A stretch of DNA of 37,448 nucleotides from an uncultured Oscillospiraceae bacterium (GTDB lineage: Bacteria; Bacillota; Clostridia; Oscillospirales; Oscillospiraceae), in assembly GCA_944385645.1 (NCBI GenBank), contig CALWYA010000001.1:1-37448 (forward strand), read 5' to 3'. Shown one piece after another: positions 22,419 through 29,982 of the stretch. The notes below the pieces were generated by a model. The model ran no database searches. It was given only the letters and a program-made list of their open reading frames with translations, and was not told the DNA's origin. A program made the position numbers and the translations under genes. Each line of letters begins with the position of its first letter. Position 1 is the stretch's first letter.

Positions 22419-23186
22419 CTATTCTTTACGTCTCCGCTTTCGCTTGGCCTTCGGCCGCTTCCGCCCCGGCTGCCGTGGCAATAGATACTTGATCCAGGTA
22501 TACTCCCCATATCCATTCCGGATTGGACCCTCACACTGGAGCACCTCAGCCCCGGGCGGTGCGGTGAGTGTAACATAGTCTGGAGCGGTCTCCACCTCCG
22601 GCTCTGGCCTGGCCAGGCCCAGCGATGGCGTCCAGGTCCGCTCTCCCACCTGTGGGTGGCCCCACTCTCTGGGCTCCTTGGTAAGGTAGCTGGCCAGATC
22701 TTCCCAGGTGTAGTCCCGGTCAAACCGCATCCGCCGCAGCTCCACATTGTCCCCATAGCTCCACAGCCGGCGGATCTCGCCCAGGTCCTCCCCCGTACTG
22801 TTCAGGATCACATGATGGTGGAGCCGGCCGCCAGGGCAACAGCCTTCGGTCACATATATGTATCGGAGCGGCTGCCCCCTGGCCTTTCGTGCCGCCCGGA
22901 GTTTGCCCAGGAACGATTTCAGCCGCCGCACCGCCCGCTCCCGGTCCTCCGGCAAGTGGTCCTCATCATAGGTCAGTGTCACAAACAGGTCCCCGTCGTC
23001 AAAGTTGGCTGCCAGGGTGCGTTCCAGCTTCTGAAATGAGGTCCTGGCGTTCAGCCGCTCCCGGGCCGCTGAACTGGCCCGCTGCTTCTGGGCTCGGGCC
23101 TTGGGCGAGTCTCCGGCCGTTGCCGTAGTGTACGCCACTGCACACACCAACCGCCCCGCCCGTACCTGCCGGATGATCTTACTCAC
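22419..23186 (-). CDS. HUH endonuclease, Rep / G2P-like
   Basis: A 255-residue protein with the rolling-circle initiator motifs in order: motif I FVTLTYD (68-74), the HUH-type cluster LHHHV (His123-125) and a likely catalytic Tyr167 in LASYLTKE. The C-terminus is very basic (GRKRPKAKRKRRRKE). The GTG start overlaps the upstream stop by eight bases with AGGAGG nine bases before it. The family initiates rolling-circle replication or transposition by nicking DNA and forming a phosphotyrosine bond. This phage also has a theta-type initiator and DnaB-like helicase, so the HUH protein may act at a later stage or be a domesticated plasmid function. Confidence 0.8.
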   Translation of the reverse strand: MSKIIRQVRAGRLVCAVAYTTATAGDSPKARAQKQRASSAARERLNARTSFQKLERTLAANFDDGDLFVTLTYDEDHLPEDRERAVRRLKSFLGKLRAARKARGQPLRYIYVTEGCCPGGRLHHHVILNSTGEDLGEIRRLWSYGDNVELRRMRFDRDYTWEDLASYLTKEPREWGHPQVGERTWTPSLGLARPEPEVETAPDYVTLTAPPGAEVLQCEGPIRNGYGEYTWIKYLLPRQPGRKRPKAKRKRRRKE

Positions 23187-23727
23187 CGCCGGCGTCCTCC
23201 TGTTCCAGGGCGGCCAGCGCCCGGCCGACCCGCCGCCACTCCACCAGTGAGAGGACGGTATCCCCGGTCAGCAGCCCCCGCAGGGCGGTGGCGTCCAGGT
23301 CCGGGTGGCCTCGCCAGTGCTTGATTTTAGAGGCTACCGCCTCCAGACAGCCCCGCCCGTGGGCCTCCCGGTAGTCCCGGAGCCGCTGCAAGATGGCCCG
23401 CTTCTCCTCGCCGGTCGCGGTGTCAAACAGTACGGCCACGTCCCGGCTCCGCAGGGGCTCGGCCTCGGCGGCCGGGTCGTCGGGCTCCGGCTCTGGCTCA
23501 TCCAGGGCCGCACCCCGCTCGGTGTCGATCATCACCGGGCAGACCTCCGCCGGCAGCTCCATGACCTCCAGCGCGGAGTCCCTCCCCAGCACGACGACGC
23601 CCGAGGCCAGCCCCAGCCTCACATTTTCTCTCCAAGCATCCAGTCTCTCCGGATCCGGCACGGCAAATGGCAGGTGCAACACAACAATTTTTCGATTGGT
23701 CACTCCCGCAGCAGGCTCAATATCCAC
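23179..23727 (-). CDS. Uncharacterised early protein
   Basis: A 182-residue acidic protein with no membrane segment, with an N-terminal beta strand (RKIVVLHLPFAVP), a Glu/Pro linker (DEPEPEPDDPAAEAEP) and a helical C-terminal domain. It starts at a GTG with AAGGAG nine bases upstream and overlaps both neighbours, so it is read with the HUH gene. I do not recognise it. Confidence 0.7.
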   Translation of the reverse strand: MDIEPAAGVTNRKIVVLHLPFAVPDPERLDAWRENVRLGLASGVVVLGRDSALEVMELPAEVCPVMIDTERGAALDEPEPEPDDPAAEAEPLRSRDVAVLFDTATGEEKRAILQRLRDYREAHGRGCLEAVASKIKHWRGHPDLDATALRGLLTGDTVLSLVEWRRVGRALAALEQEDAGGE

Positions 23728-23954
23728 GACAGATTTCTCCTTTCTCCATTTCCCATCCCCAACAACTCGTCGAGGGCCCGCAAATCACGCCCGTCCCGCA
23801 GGTCCTCTGTGTTGGCCTGATCAATCAGTTCCTCCAAATCCTTCAGCTTTGCCACCGCCCCATAGACCCGGGGCGGTAAAGCGACCAACTCCTTCCAGTC
23901 GAGACCGTTCAGCCCCCAGCTCCCGTCTGGATGTCTCCATGTCAGCCGGCTCAT
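23700..23954 (-). CDS. Small uncharacterised early protein
   Basis: About 84 residues beginning MSRLTWRHPDGSWGLNG, with a C-terminal helical region rich in acidic residues (KDLEELIDQANTEDLRDG). GGAGGGGAGAG precedes the ATG, which overlaps the previous stop. The WRHPDGSWGLNG-type opening is common in small phage early proteins of Clostridia. Function unknown. Confidence 0.7.
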   Translation of the reverse strand: MSRLTWRHPDGSWGLNGLDWKELVALPPRVYGAVAKLKDLEELIDQANTEDLRDGRDLRALDELLGMGNGERRNLSWILSLLRE

Positions 23955-24217
23955 ATACTTTCTCTCCCCTCCATTCGTTCTTTCCATCGCTTATACCGCT
24001 TACAAGCACAGACAGGCGGGAGCCACCGAGGCCCCATAGTGCAACGATGACAGGGACAGGACCAGTCTGCGTTTTCAGACTCCCTTTGTCTATTGCACAA
24101 CGCACCTACGCTATCCTCCAGGAAACGCTTGAACGATTCCAGCGAACCGGCTATCTTGATGTATTTGGCAGGAAAATCTTCTCGACACCGCCCTCCCTGG
24201 CGCAGTGGCCGCGTCAT
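23951..24217 (-). CDS. Small Cys-rich early protein
   Basis: An 88-residue basic protein with a C-terminal cysteine cluster (SCPCHRCTMG and PVCACKRYKRW) that could bind zinc. It is coupled to both neighbours by ATGA overlaps, which supports it being real; GAGGAG lies nine bases before the ATG. The function is unknown. Confidence 0.6.
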   Translation of the reverse strand: MTRPLRQGGRCREDFPAKYIKIAGSLESFKRFLEDSVGALCNRQRESENADWSCPCHRCTMGPRWLPPVCACKRYKRWKERMEGRESI

Positions 24218-24417
24218 TCACTCATCTCCTCATCTTCCTCCTCGTCTTCATTTGGATTATAAAATACGCAGTGTGCTTCCTTGCTCGAGGCCGAGCCGAT
24301 GCTTATAAATTTCAAGGTACAACCATAAAGCGGGCTCCCATCCTTGCCTATCAACTTCCGCAAAGGTCGTTTGGACCGGTGAACGCAGGATTTCATTTTG
24401 CAAACTACGGATGTCAT
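24214..24417 (-). CDS. Small Cys-rich early protein with acidic tail
   Basis: A 67-residue protein with four cysteines (C6, C11, C33, C50) in a zinc-ribbon-like spacing and a strongly acidic end (NEDEEEDEEMSE). AAGGAAGGG lies about eight bases before the ATG. It overlaps the next start. Codons are more AT-rich than in flanking genes. The function is unknown. Confidence 0.6.
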   Translation of the reverse strand: MTSVVCKMKSCVHRSKRPLRKLIGKDGSPLYGCTLKFISIGSASSKEAHCVFYNPNEDEEEDEEMSE

Positions 24418-24418
24418 A

Positions 24419-24580
24419 TCATTGCCCTTCCTTCTTTTCGTCTCCCATCCCCTGCCCCGCCTTGGCCAGGGCGATCCCCTCGGCGATATAGCTCAGCAGC
24501 AGGATCTTCTCGGTGGGCAGGCCCTCCTTGATGGGCCTGCCGCAGCAGGGGCACGGGTCCCCGGGTTTCAACAATTTCAT
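24419..24580 (-). CDS. Small zinc-ribbon-like protein
   Basis: A 53-residue protein, MKLLKPGDPCPCCGRPIKEG at the N-terminus, with one CPCC knuckle followed by a helix and a basic/acidic tail. GGAGGAGGA precedes the ATG at 24580, which overlaps the previous stop. Function unknown. Confidence 0.65.
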   Translation of the reverse strand: MKLLKPGDPCPCCGRPIKEGLPTEKILLLSYIAEGIALAKAGQGMGDEKKEGQ

Positions 24581-24807
24581 GACCAGTCCTCCTCCATCCA
24601 CTCCTCCCGGGTCTTCCCCTGGAGGTGCATACATTCCTCCGGCTTGTTCAGACGGGATCTCCAGCAGCAATCTCGGTCCCACCGGCTCCAGAGGGTCCCG
24701 GTGGCATATACCGGGTGCATCCCCGGGGCCTGTCCGCAGCAGTTGCAGCAGGACTGGCCCCGGCAGGGATTGGTGCACGGATCAAGCCGTACGAGCTCTC
24801 GGCTCAC
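24577..24807 (-). CDS. Small Cys-rich protein
   Basis: Up to about 76 residues, with a dense cysteine segment (DPCTNPCRGQSCCNCCGQ) and a Trp/Arg-rich second half (LWSRWDRDCCWRSR). The start is uncertain: a GTG at 24807 is possible, inside the end of the PcfJ-like gene. The TGA overlaps the next ATG. Coupling on both sides and the knuckle pattern suggest a real zinc-binding protein. Confidence 0.5.
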   Translation of the reverse strand: MSRELVRLDPCTNPCRGQSCCNCCGQAPGMHPVYATGTLWSRWDRDCCWRSRLNKPEECMHLQGKTREEWMEEDWS

Positions 24808-26554
24808 AGACGACCACCGGCTTTCCTCTCTGATCCCTGGGCGCCCCACCCCGGACCCATTTCAGCCACAGCTGCTCAAATTCCAGGATTTCCTGAGTGC
24901 GGGCGCAGTTGCGCAGGCCCCGGTTCTGCCGGACGGTCAGGGTCTTCTCGTCCAGCTCCAGGGTGTAATAGGACTTACCCGGAGCCCGCTTCCGCCGGAT
25001 GAAGAAGATGGCCGACTTTCCCGTGGCGTGATCTTTGCCGTAGGTGCTGACGCAGTGGCTCAGCTGGTTGCCCTCGTCGGTGAGCTCCCGCTGGCTCCGG
25101 GCTGGCCGGATGAGGAGGCCGTCCGCCTCAAAGGCCCACCGGCGCAGCAGATGCCGCCGGATGCGGAACTGGTTGGCCAGGTCGTCCGCCTCCCGCTGCC
25201 GCATCTGCGCGGCCGCCTCATCATGGGCGGCGATCAGGTTGTGAGGGAATCGCACCCGGTCGTTGGACAAGTCCCGCCCCAGCTGCTCCGCCATGGACCA
25301 GTAGTCCAGAAGGAGCTGCACGTCCGGGATGGCCGCGTCCGGCGGCGGATCCTCGTCCTCCGGCTCCGGCTCATAACTCTGGTCGCACTGCCGCAGCAGA
25401 TACCGGATGCTCTTGGCCACCGGCCCCCGGCCTACCAGCTGGTCAACGTGCTCGTCTCCAAGGTAAAAGGCGTTGGTGATGTCCTCTCCGGTCAGGATCT
25501 CTCCCTGAACGGCCTTGCTGTACCGGAACAGGTTCCAGAACAGCACGCCCCAGTCCTGTTCCCGGCCCAGCCGCAGCTCGTCCTTGGTGAGATGGAGCAT
25601 CTGTGCGGGCCGGGTCTGGCTCCAGTCCAGCTGGGACAGCTCCAGCCGGCCCTGCCGGTTGTTTTCCCACAGGAGATCCCGGACCTTATCGCGGATCAGG
25701 TCGTCCAGAACCCGGGGCAGGCCGTGGAGCAAAATCCCCTCCACGTTGGGGTGCTCCTGATACAGCCGCAGATAGGGCACAGGGTAGTGCTCCGCGCCGG
25801 GGCGCTCTCGCATGTATACGTCCAGCTTGCAGTGGGGCAGGCAGCTCTCCGCTACCAGCTCCGGCGTCAGGCCATAGATGTGCTCCTCCTGGCGCCACCG
25901 CTCCGTCCAGTCCTTTGGCTGCCGCCAGGATCGGGCGTACTCCACAAAGTAGCCGCCGGTGCCGCTGTACCCATTGCGCCAGCCCATCAGCTGGGCGCAC
26001 TCCGTGGGGCCGAACACATAGGCCTCCGCCGGGATGGCCTCCAACCGAGCCCCGCCTCCGTAGCAGGCAATCCGCTGGAGCACCCAGCAGGTGAGGACCA
26101 AGTAGTGCTCCTTCCCCACCACGGCGGCGCTCATGGCATTGGCTCCGGACGTCACAGCGTAGCCCTTGCACCGGAGATTGGCCCGTTTGCGGATCAGCAC
26201 CGGCGAGCCGCAGTTGGGGCACAGGATATTCTCGCCGTCCCCGTAGACGGTGCCGCCCTCCACTTCGGCGTAGCTCTCCGGGAGAACAAATCCGTAGCCA
26301 CCCGGCTTCCAGCCGGTCACTTTTCCGTAGTGGTACAGGTCTCGGTATCCGCAGCAGGAGCACTCCACCCGCACCATCCGGCGCTTCCGTGGCTTGGCCC
26401 ACTCGTCCAGGATCGTATCCAGTCCCCAGTCCTCCACCCACTCCTGCTCATACAGCATCCCGTAGGTATCCAGTTCCCCTGCCATGGTCTCGGCCGCCCA
26501 GGCCAGGAAACCCTCCGGCGGCTCCCGGGGGATTAGCTTGCGCACGTCCACCAT
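24782..26554 (-). CDS. PcfJ-like protein
   Basis: A 590-residue protein resembling PcfJ of conjugative plasmid pCF10. It has an N-terminal Cys4 knuckle pair (CSCCGYRD near 105 and CPNCGSPV), a long helical middle region, and the diagnostic C-terminal domain: LTDEGNQLSHCVSTYG, AIFFIRR and a YYTLEL strand, TVRQNRGLRN and a final LKWV. GGGGGTGAGAG lies just before the ATG at 26554. PcfJ-like proteins recur in Clostridia phages and conjugative elements, paired with PcfK, as here. Their biochemical role is not established; nucleic acid binding is suggested by the zinc knuckles. Confidence 0.8.
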   Translation of the reverse strand: MVDVRKLIPREPPEGFLAWAAETMAGELDTYGMLYEQEWVEDWGLDTILDEWAKPRKRRMVRVECSCCGYRDLYHYGKVTGWKPGGYGFVLPESYAEVEGGTVYGDGENILCPNCGSPVLIRKRANLRCKGYAVTSGANAMSAAVVGKEHYLVLTCWVLQRIACYGGGARLEAIPAEAYVFGPTECAQLMGWRNGYSGTGGYFVEYARSWRQPKDWTERWRQEEHIYGLTPELVAESCLPHCKLDVYMRERPGAEHYPVPYLRLYQEHPNVEGILLHGLPRVLDDLIRDKVRDLLWENNRQGRLELSQLDWSQTRPAQMLHLTKDELRLGREQDWGVLFWNLFRYSKAVQGEILTGEDITNAFYLGDEHVDQLVGRGPVAKSIRYLLRQCDQSYEPEPEDEDPPPDAAIPDVQLLLDYWSMAEQLGRDLSNDRVRFPHNLIAAHDEAAAQMRQREADDLANQFRIRRHLLRRWAFEADGLLIRPARSQRELTDEGNQLSHCVSTYGKDHATGKSAIFFIRRKRAPGKSYYTLELDEKTLTVRQNRGLRNCARTQEILEFEQLWLKWVRGGAPRDQRGKPVVVCEPRARTA

Positions 26555-26558
26555 GCTC

Positions 26559-26891
26559 TCACCCCCAGAAGTCCGCCAGATCCAGGCCCAGAATGGCGTC
26601 CCGGCCCGGCTTGCCCCGCTGGGGCAGGCCGTAAAACTCCCAGAGGATCCGGTCCGCCTCCGCCGGCGTAACGCAGGCGAAGGACCCGGTCTTGTGGGCG
26701 TCGGCGTAGGCCTTGATCTTCTTCTCCGCCTCGGTGATGGACATGGCCTCCACATCCAGATCCTGGTCCAGGAGCGCGGCGCAGATGGGCTCCGCCCGGC
26801 AGATGTCCATCAGCTGCTCCGCCACCATCCACTGGGGACCTCGGGCGGTGACCTTGCTCTGCTGTTCCCGCAGCTTGTCGATGGCACTCAC
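26559..26891 (-). CDS. PcfK-like protein
   Basis: A 110-residue protein starting MSAIDKLREQQSKV from a GTG with GGGAGG eight bases upstream. Family signs are PQWMVAEQLMDICR, the AMSITEAEKKIKAYADAHK helix and FACVTPAEADRILWEFYGLP. It overlaps the DUF3102 stop by four bases and precedes PcfJ by five bases. The pair is conserved, so the two proteins probably work together, but the function is unknown. Confidence 0.8.
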   Translation of the reverse strand: MSAIDKLREQQSKVTARGPQWMVAEQLMDICRAEPICAALLDQDLDVEAMSITEAEKKIKAYADAHKTGSFACVTPAEADRILWEFYGLPQRGKPGRDAILGLDLADFWG

Positions 26892-27856
26892 TCCGCGCAC
26901 CTCCCCACGGCCTCGGCCAGGGCCCGGATGGCGTTTGCCAGCCGGCCGGCGGCGTCGGCGTCCCGGGTCCGTACCTTCAGCAGGATCCCGGCCATCTTGT
27001 TCACCGTCTCCTGGGCCTGGGCAAAGAGGAGCTCAAACTGCGCCAGGTCCTTGTCCGCCCCCAGGGCGGCCTTTTTCTCCTCCCTGGCCTGCTCCTCCAG
27101 CTGCCGGCGGACCTGCTCCAGGGCGTCCTCGGCGTTCTTCCGCCGGGCCTCGGCCTTGTCCTTGGCCTCCCGGGCCTTGTCCAGTTTGGCCTGCATCTCG
27201 GCAATGGCCTCTTTCCGGGCGGCCTCGACGGCCTCCTGGTCCACCACCGTCTCCACGGCCACGTCCACCGGCCGGTCCCGCAGGGCCCGCAGCTCCTCCT
27301 CCAGCTCCCGCACCCGGTCTTGGGCGGCGGCGTCGGCAGCCCGGGCGCTCTCCAGGGAGGCGTTGACCACCGCCATGTCCTGCTCCATTTTGGCCCGGGC
27401 CTCCTCGGCGGTCCTGGCCTCGGCCTGGGCCGCCTCCGCGGCCTTTCGGGCCTCGTCCCGGTCCCGGATGGCCTCCTCCAGCTGCCGGGTGGTCATGTCC
27501 ACCACGTTGTTGTCCGCCATAAATTGCTCCCGCTCGTCCGCTGGCAAAGCCAACAGTGTCAAGGCTTTCGACGCACCCAAATCGGCAAGCGCCTGCCGAT
27601 TTGTCCATTCCCGTGCCAGTCGCATAAAGTTCCGCGCGGTCCGCTCGGAAAACTCCGCCTTCTCATTCAGCCAGGGCAGCCACTCCCCATGGGGCAGCAT
27701 ATCCTTCGCCTCGATCAGACACCGGCCGATGGTAAGGATTGCCTCGCCGCCCCGGCGCTTGGCATCCAGCAGGTCGGTGGTGATGGCCTCAATGGTCCGG
27801 CTCTCCGCCGGCCGCTCCATGGCCCGGGCCACGATCTCTCCCAGATTAGCGCTCAT
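26888..27856 (-). CDS. DUF3102-type protein with long coiled coil
   Basis: A 322-residue protein. The N-terminal 120 residues match DUF3102: GRCLIEAKDMLPHGEWLPWL, ERTARNFMRLAREW and LLALPADEREQF. Residues 125-270 are a continuous Ala/Glu/Arg coiled coil, followed by a short C-terminal helical domain. AAAGGAGGGG precedes the ATG, which overlaps the ParA stop by 11 bases. That coupling suggests it is the ParA partner (ParB-like DNA-binding role); this is inferred from context. Confidence 0.8.
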   Translation of the reverse strand: MSANLGEIVARAMERPAESRTIEAITTDLLDAKRRGGEAILTIGRCLIEAKDMLPHGEWLPWLNEKAEFSERTARNFMRLAREWTNRQALADLGASKALTLLALPADEREQFMADNNVVDMTTRQLEEAIRDRDEARKAAEAAQAEARTAEEARAKMEQDMAVVNASLESARAADAAAQDRVRELEEELRALRDRPVDVAVETVVDQEAVEAARKEAIAEMQAKLDKAREAKDKAEARRKNAEDALEQVRRQLEEQAREEKKAALGADKDLAQFELLFAQAQETVNKMAGILLKVRTRDADAAGRLANAIRALAEAVGRCAE

Positions 27857-28625
27857 ACTGGATCCCCTCCTTTGCCAGCAGCTCGGCCGCGAACGCCCGA
27901 TAATCCCGGGCGGCGGAGCAGAAGGGACTCAGCACCTGCACCGGCACCTGGGACCAGCTGCTCTCCACCACCTTGTCGGTCCGGCGGATCACCGTGTCGT
28001 ACACGGGCGCGCCGGATTCCCGGAGATAGGCCACCGCGTCCTCCACGATGTCCGCCCGGTGCCACTGGTTGACCAGCACGCCCCCCACCCGCAGGTCGGG
28101 CCGCATGGCCCGCAGGCTCTCGATTTGGCTGACGATGTCAGCCACACCGGTGGCGGAGCAGGCGTCGCTGAGCACCGGGATGATGACGCAGTCGCTGGCC
28201 AGGATGGAGGCGACGCAGGCGGCGCCCAGGTTGGGCGGGCAGTCGATGATCATCACGTCGTAGGCGTCGTCCTCCTCCAGGTCCTCCCGCATGTCCAACA
28301 CCGTCCGGAAGCTTCGGCCCCGGTCGCCGGCAGCGGCCTCTAGGTCCAGGGACCACAGGTCGGCCGAGGCGGGCAGCACGTCCAGCCCGGACACGTCGGT
28401 GTGCTCCACCAGCTCGTCGTAGCAGATGGCCATGCCCCGCAGCAGGGCGCCCAGCCCGGCATATTCCCCGGCGGGCAGCATGATCTGGGTCGCGTTGGCC
28501 TGGCCGTCGGCGTCCACCAGCAGCACCCGCAGGTGCGCCCCGGTGGCCAGCACGTAGGCCAGATTCACGGCGGTGGTGGTCTTCCCCACCCCGCCCTTGC
28601 GGTTGACGATTGCAAATGTTCTCAT
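27846..28625 (-). CDS. ParA-family ATPase
   Basis: A 259-residue ParA/Soj-type protein: deviant Walker A KGGVGKTTT (10-18), VLLVDADGQAN (switch), and MIIDCPPNLGAA (Walker B). It lacks an N-terminal HTH, as in type Ib or chromosomal ParA. No classical parB follows; the DUF3102 gene does, with an overlap. In an integrating prophage such a protein suggests a plasmid-like phase or genome positioning. The ATG is preceded by AAAGGAAG. Confidence 0.9.
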   Translation of the reverse strand: MRTFAIVNRKGGVGKTTTAVNLAYVLATGAHLRVLLVDADGQANATQIMLPAGEYAGLGALLRGMAICYDELVEHTDVSGLDVLPASADLWSLDLEAAAGDRGRSFRTVLDMREDLEEDDAYDVMIIDCPPNLGAACVASILASDCVIIPVLSDACSATGVADIVSQIESLRAMRPDLRVGGVLVNQWHRADIVEDAVAYLRESGAPVYDTVIRRTDKVVESSWSQVPVQVLSPFCSAARDYRAFAAELLAKEGIQYER

Positions 28626-28644
28626 GATGTACTTCCTTTCTGCC

Positions 28645-29982
28645 CTAGAAGGGCACCTCATACCCATCCGGAAGTTCCTCGAAGCTGATTTGATCACTCT
28701 TTTTTCGCTCCGCGATCGACCTCTTGGCTGCCGGTGATGGCTCGTCCAGGGCGCTTTCACGGAATCGCTGATACTGTCCGTCGAACACCAGGTAAATACG
28801 GCCCCGGATCCCCTCTTTGTTTTTTGCGATCTTTAAGACCCGGCGACTTTTGTCCGGCCGGCCCGGCTCCTCCAGGTAGAGCAGCATAATGGCATCCGCG
28901 TCCTGCTCGATCTGGCCTGACTCCTTCAGGTCGGACATGGTCGGCTCCACCTGTTCGTTCTTCGTGGTATGTTCTGCCCGGGAGAGCTGGGCCAGGGCGA
29001 CCACCAGATGTCCCGTCCGGTGGGCAAACTGCTGCAGGCCCCGGCTGATTCCGGCCACCTGCTCCGACCGCACCGCCCGGCGGTTGTCCGGCTCGATGAT
29101 CTGCAGGTAATCGACATAGACAATATCGTACCGGTTGGCCAGGGCGTCCGCCTGGATGTCCTGGACGCTCATGCCGCTGGCCTCGATCAGGTCCAGGTGT
29201 CTGGCTCGAATATGATCCGACTGATCCGCCACCCGGCCCCACTCCTCCTCGGAGATCTTGCCTTTCTTGATGGTGCCCATATCGATGCCCACCAGATTGG
29301 AGATCAGGCGGTCCGCCAGCTTGTAGCGGTTCGTCTCCAGGGAGTAGAATCCGACCCTGCGTTCTTTTGCCTGATGATAGGCAAATGATACGGCCAAAGC
29401 GGTCTTTCCGGTGGAGGGGTACCCACCCAGCACCACCATGTCTCCCATGTCGGCATACAGGCCGCCTTCCAGTTTCGGCAGGCCCCAGGTCATGTACTGG
29501 TGGGGCTCCCCGCTGTGCCGATCCATGAAGGCCAGCAGCATCGCGGACATATCCATGCGCTCCACGCCCCGGCGATCCACCGCCAGGTTGTCAAGCTGGA
29601 CACGGAACTCGTCCCATCTGTTCGGATCGGCCAGGATACGCCCGGCCAATTCTACCGCCCGGGCCTGCTTGGACTGCTCCCTCAGGATCGGTACGTACTC
29701 CCAGATGTTGGCCGCCGTAGGCGTCAGATCCATCAGTTCCCTCAGGTACTGGGTCCACCCCTCGTCAGGCCGTCCGCCCAGCTTGTCCCAGACCGTCGTG
29801 GGATCCACCCGGCGCCCCTCCGTGAACAGGGCACGGATGGCTTGGAACACCAGGCGGCACTGTGGGTTGGTAAAATCCTCCGGCCGCACCTGCTCCAGAA
29901 CTGGCCCCACCAGCTCCGGCGAGATCAGGAGCGACCCCAGCACCGACACCTGAGCCGACAGCTGGTCCTGCTCATTCACCAT
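28645..29982 (-). CDS. Replicative DNA helicase, DnaB-like
   Basis: A 445-residue hexameric helicase with an N-terminal DnaB domain (QVSVLGSLLISPELV, around 11-105), Walker A GYPSTGKT (187-194), Walker B IVYVDYLQII (Asp291), and the RecA-like motif 4 (LKESGQIEQDADAIMLL). It unwinds phage DNA at the fork. The ATG overlaps the upstream initiator stop and has AGGAGG seven bases before it. Confidence 0.92.
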   Translation of the reverse strand: MVNEQDQLSAQVSVLGSLLISPELVGPVLEQVRPEDFTNPQCRLVFQAIRALFTEGRRVDPTTVWDKLGGRPDEGWTQYLRELMDLTPTAANIWEYVPILREQSKQARAVELAGRILADPNRWDEFRVQLDNLAVDRRGVERMDMSAMLLAFMDRHSGEPHQYMTWGLPKLEGGLYADMGDMVVLGGYPSTGKTALAVSFAYHQAKERRVGFYSLETNRYKLADRLISNLVGIDMGTIKKGKISEEEWGRVADQSDHIRARHLDLIEASGMSVQDIQADALANRYDIVYVDYLQIIEPDNRRAVRSEQVAGISRGLQQFAHRTGHLVVALAQLSRAEHTTKNEQVEPTMSDLKESGQIEQDADAIMLLYLEEPGRPDKSRRVLKIAKNKEGIRGRIYLVFDGQYQRFRESALDEPSPAAKRSIAERKKSDQISFEELPDGYEVPF

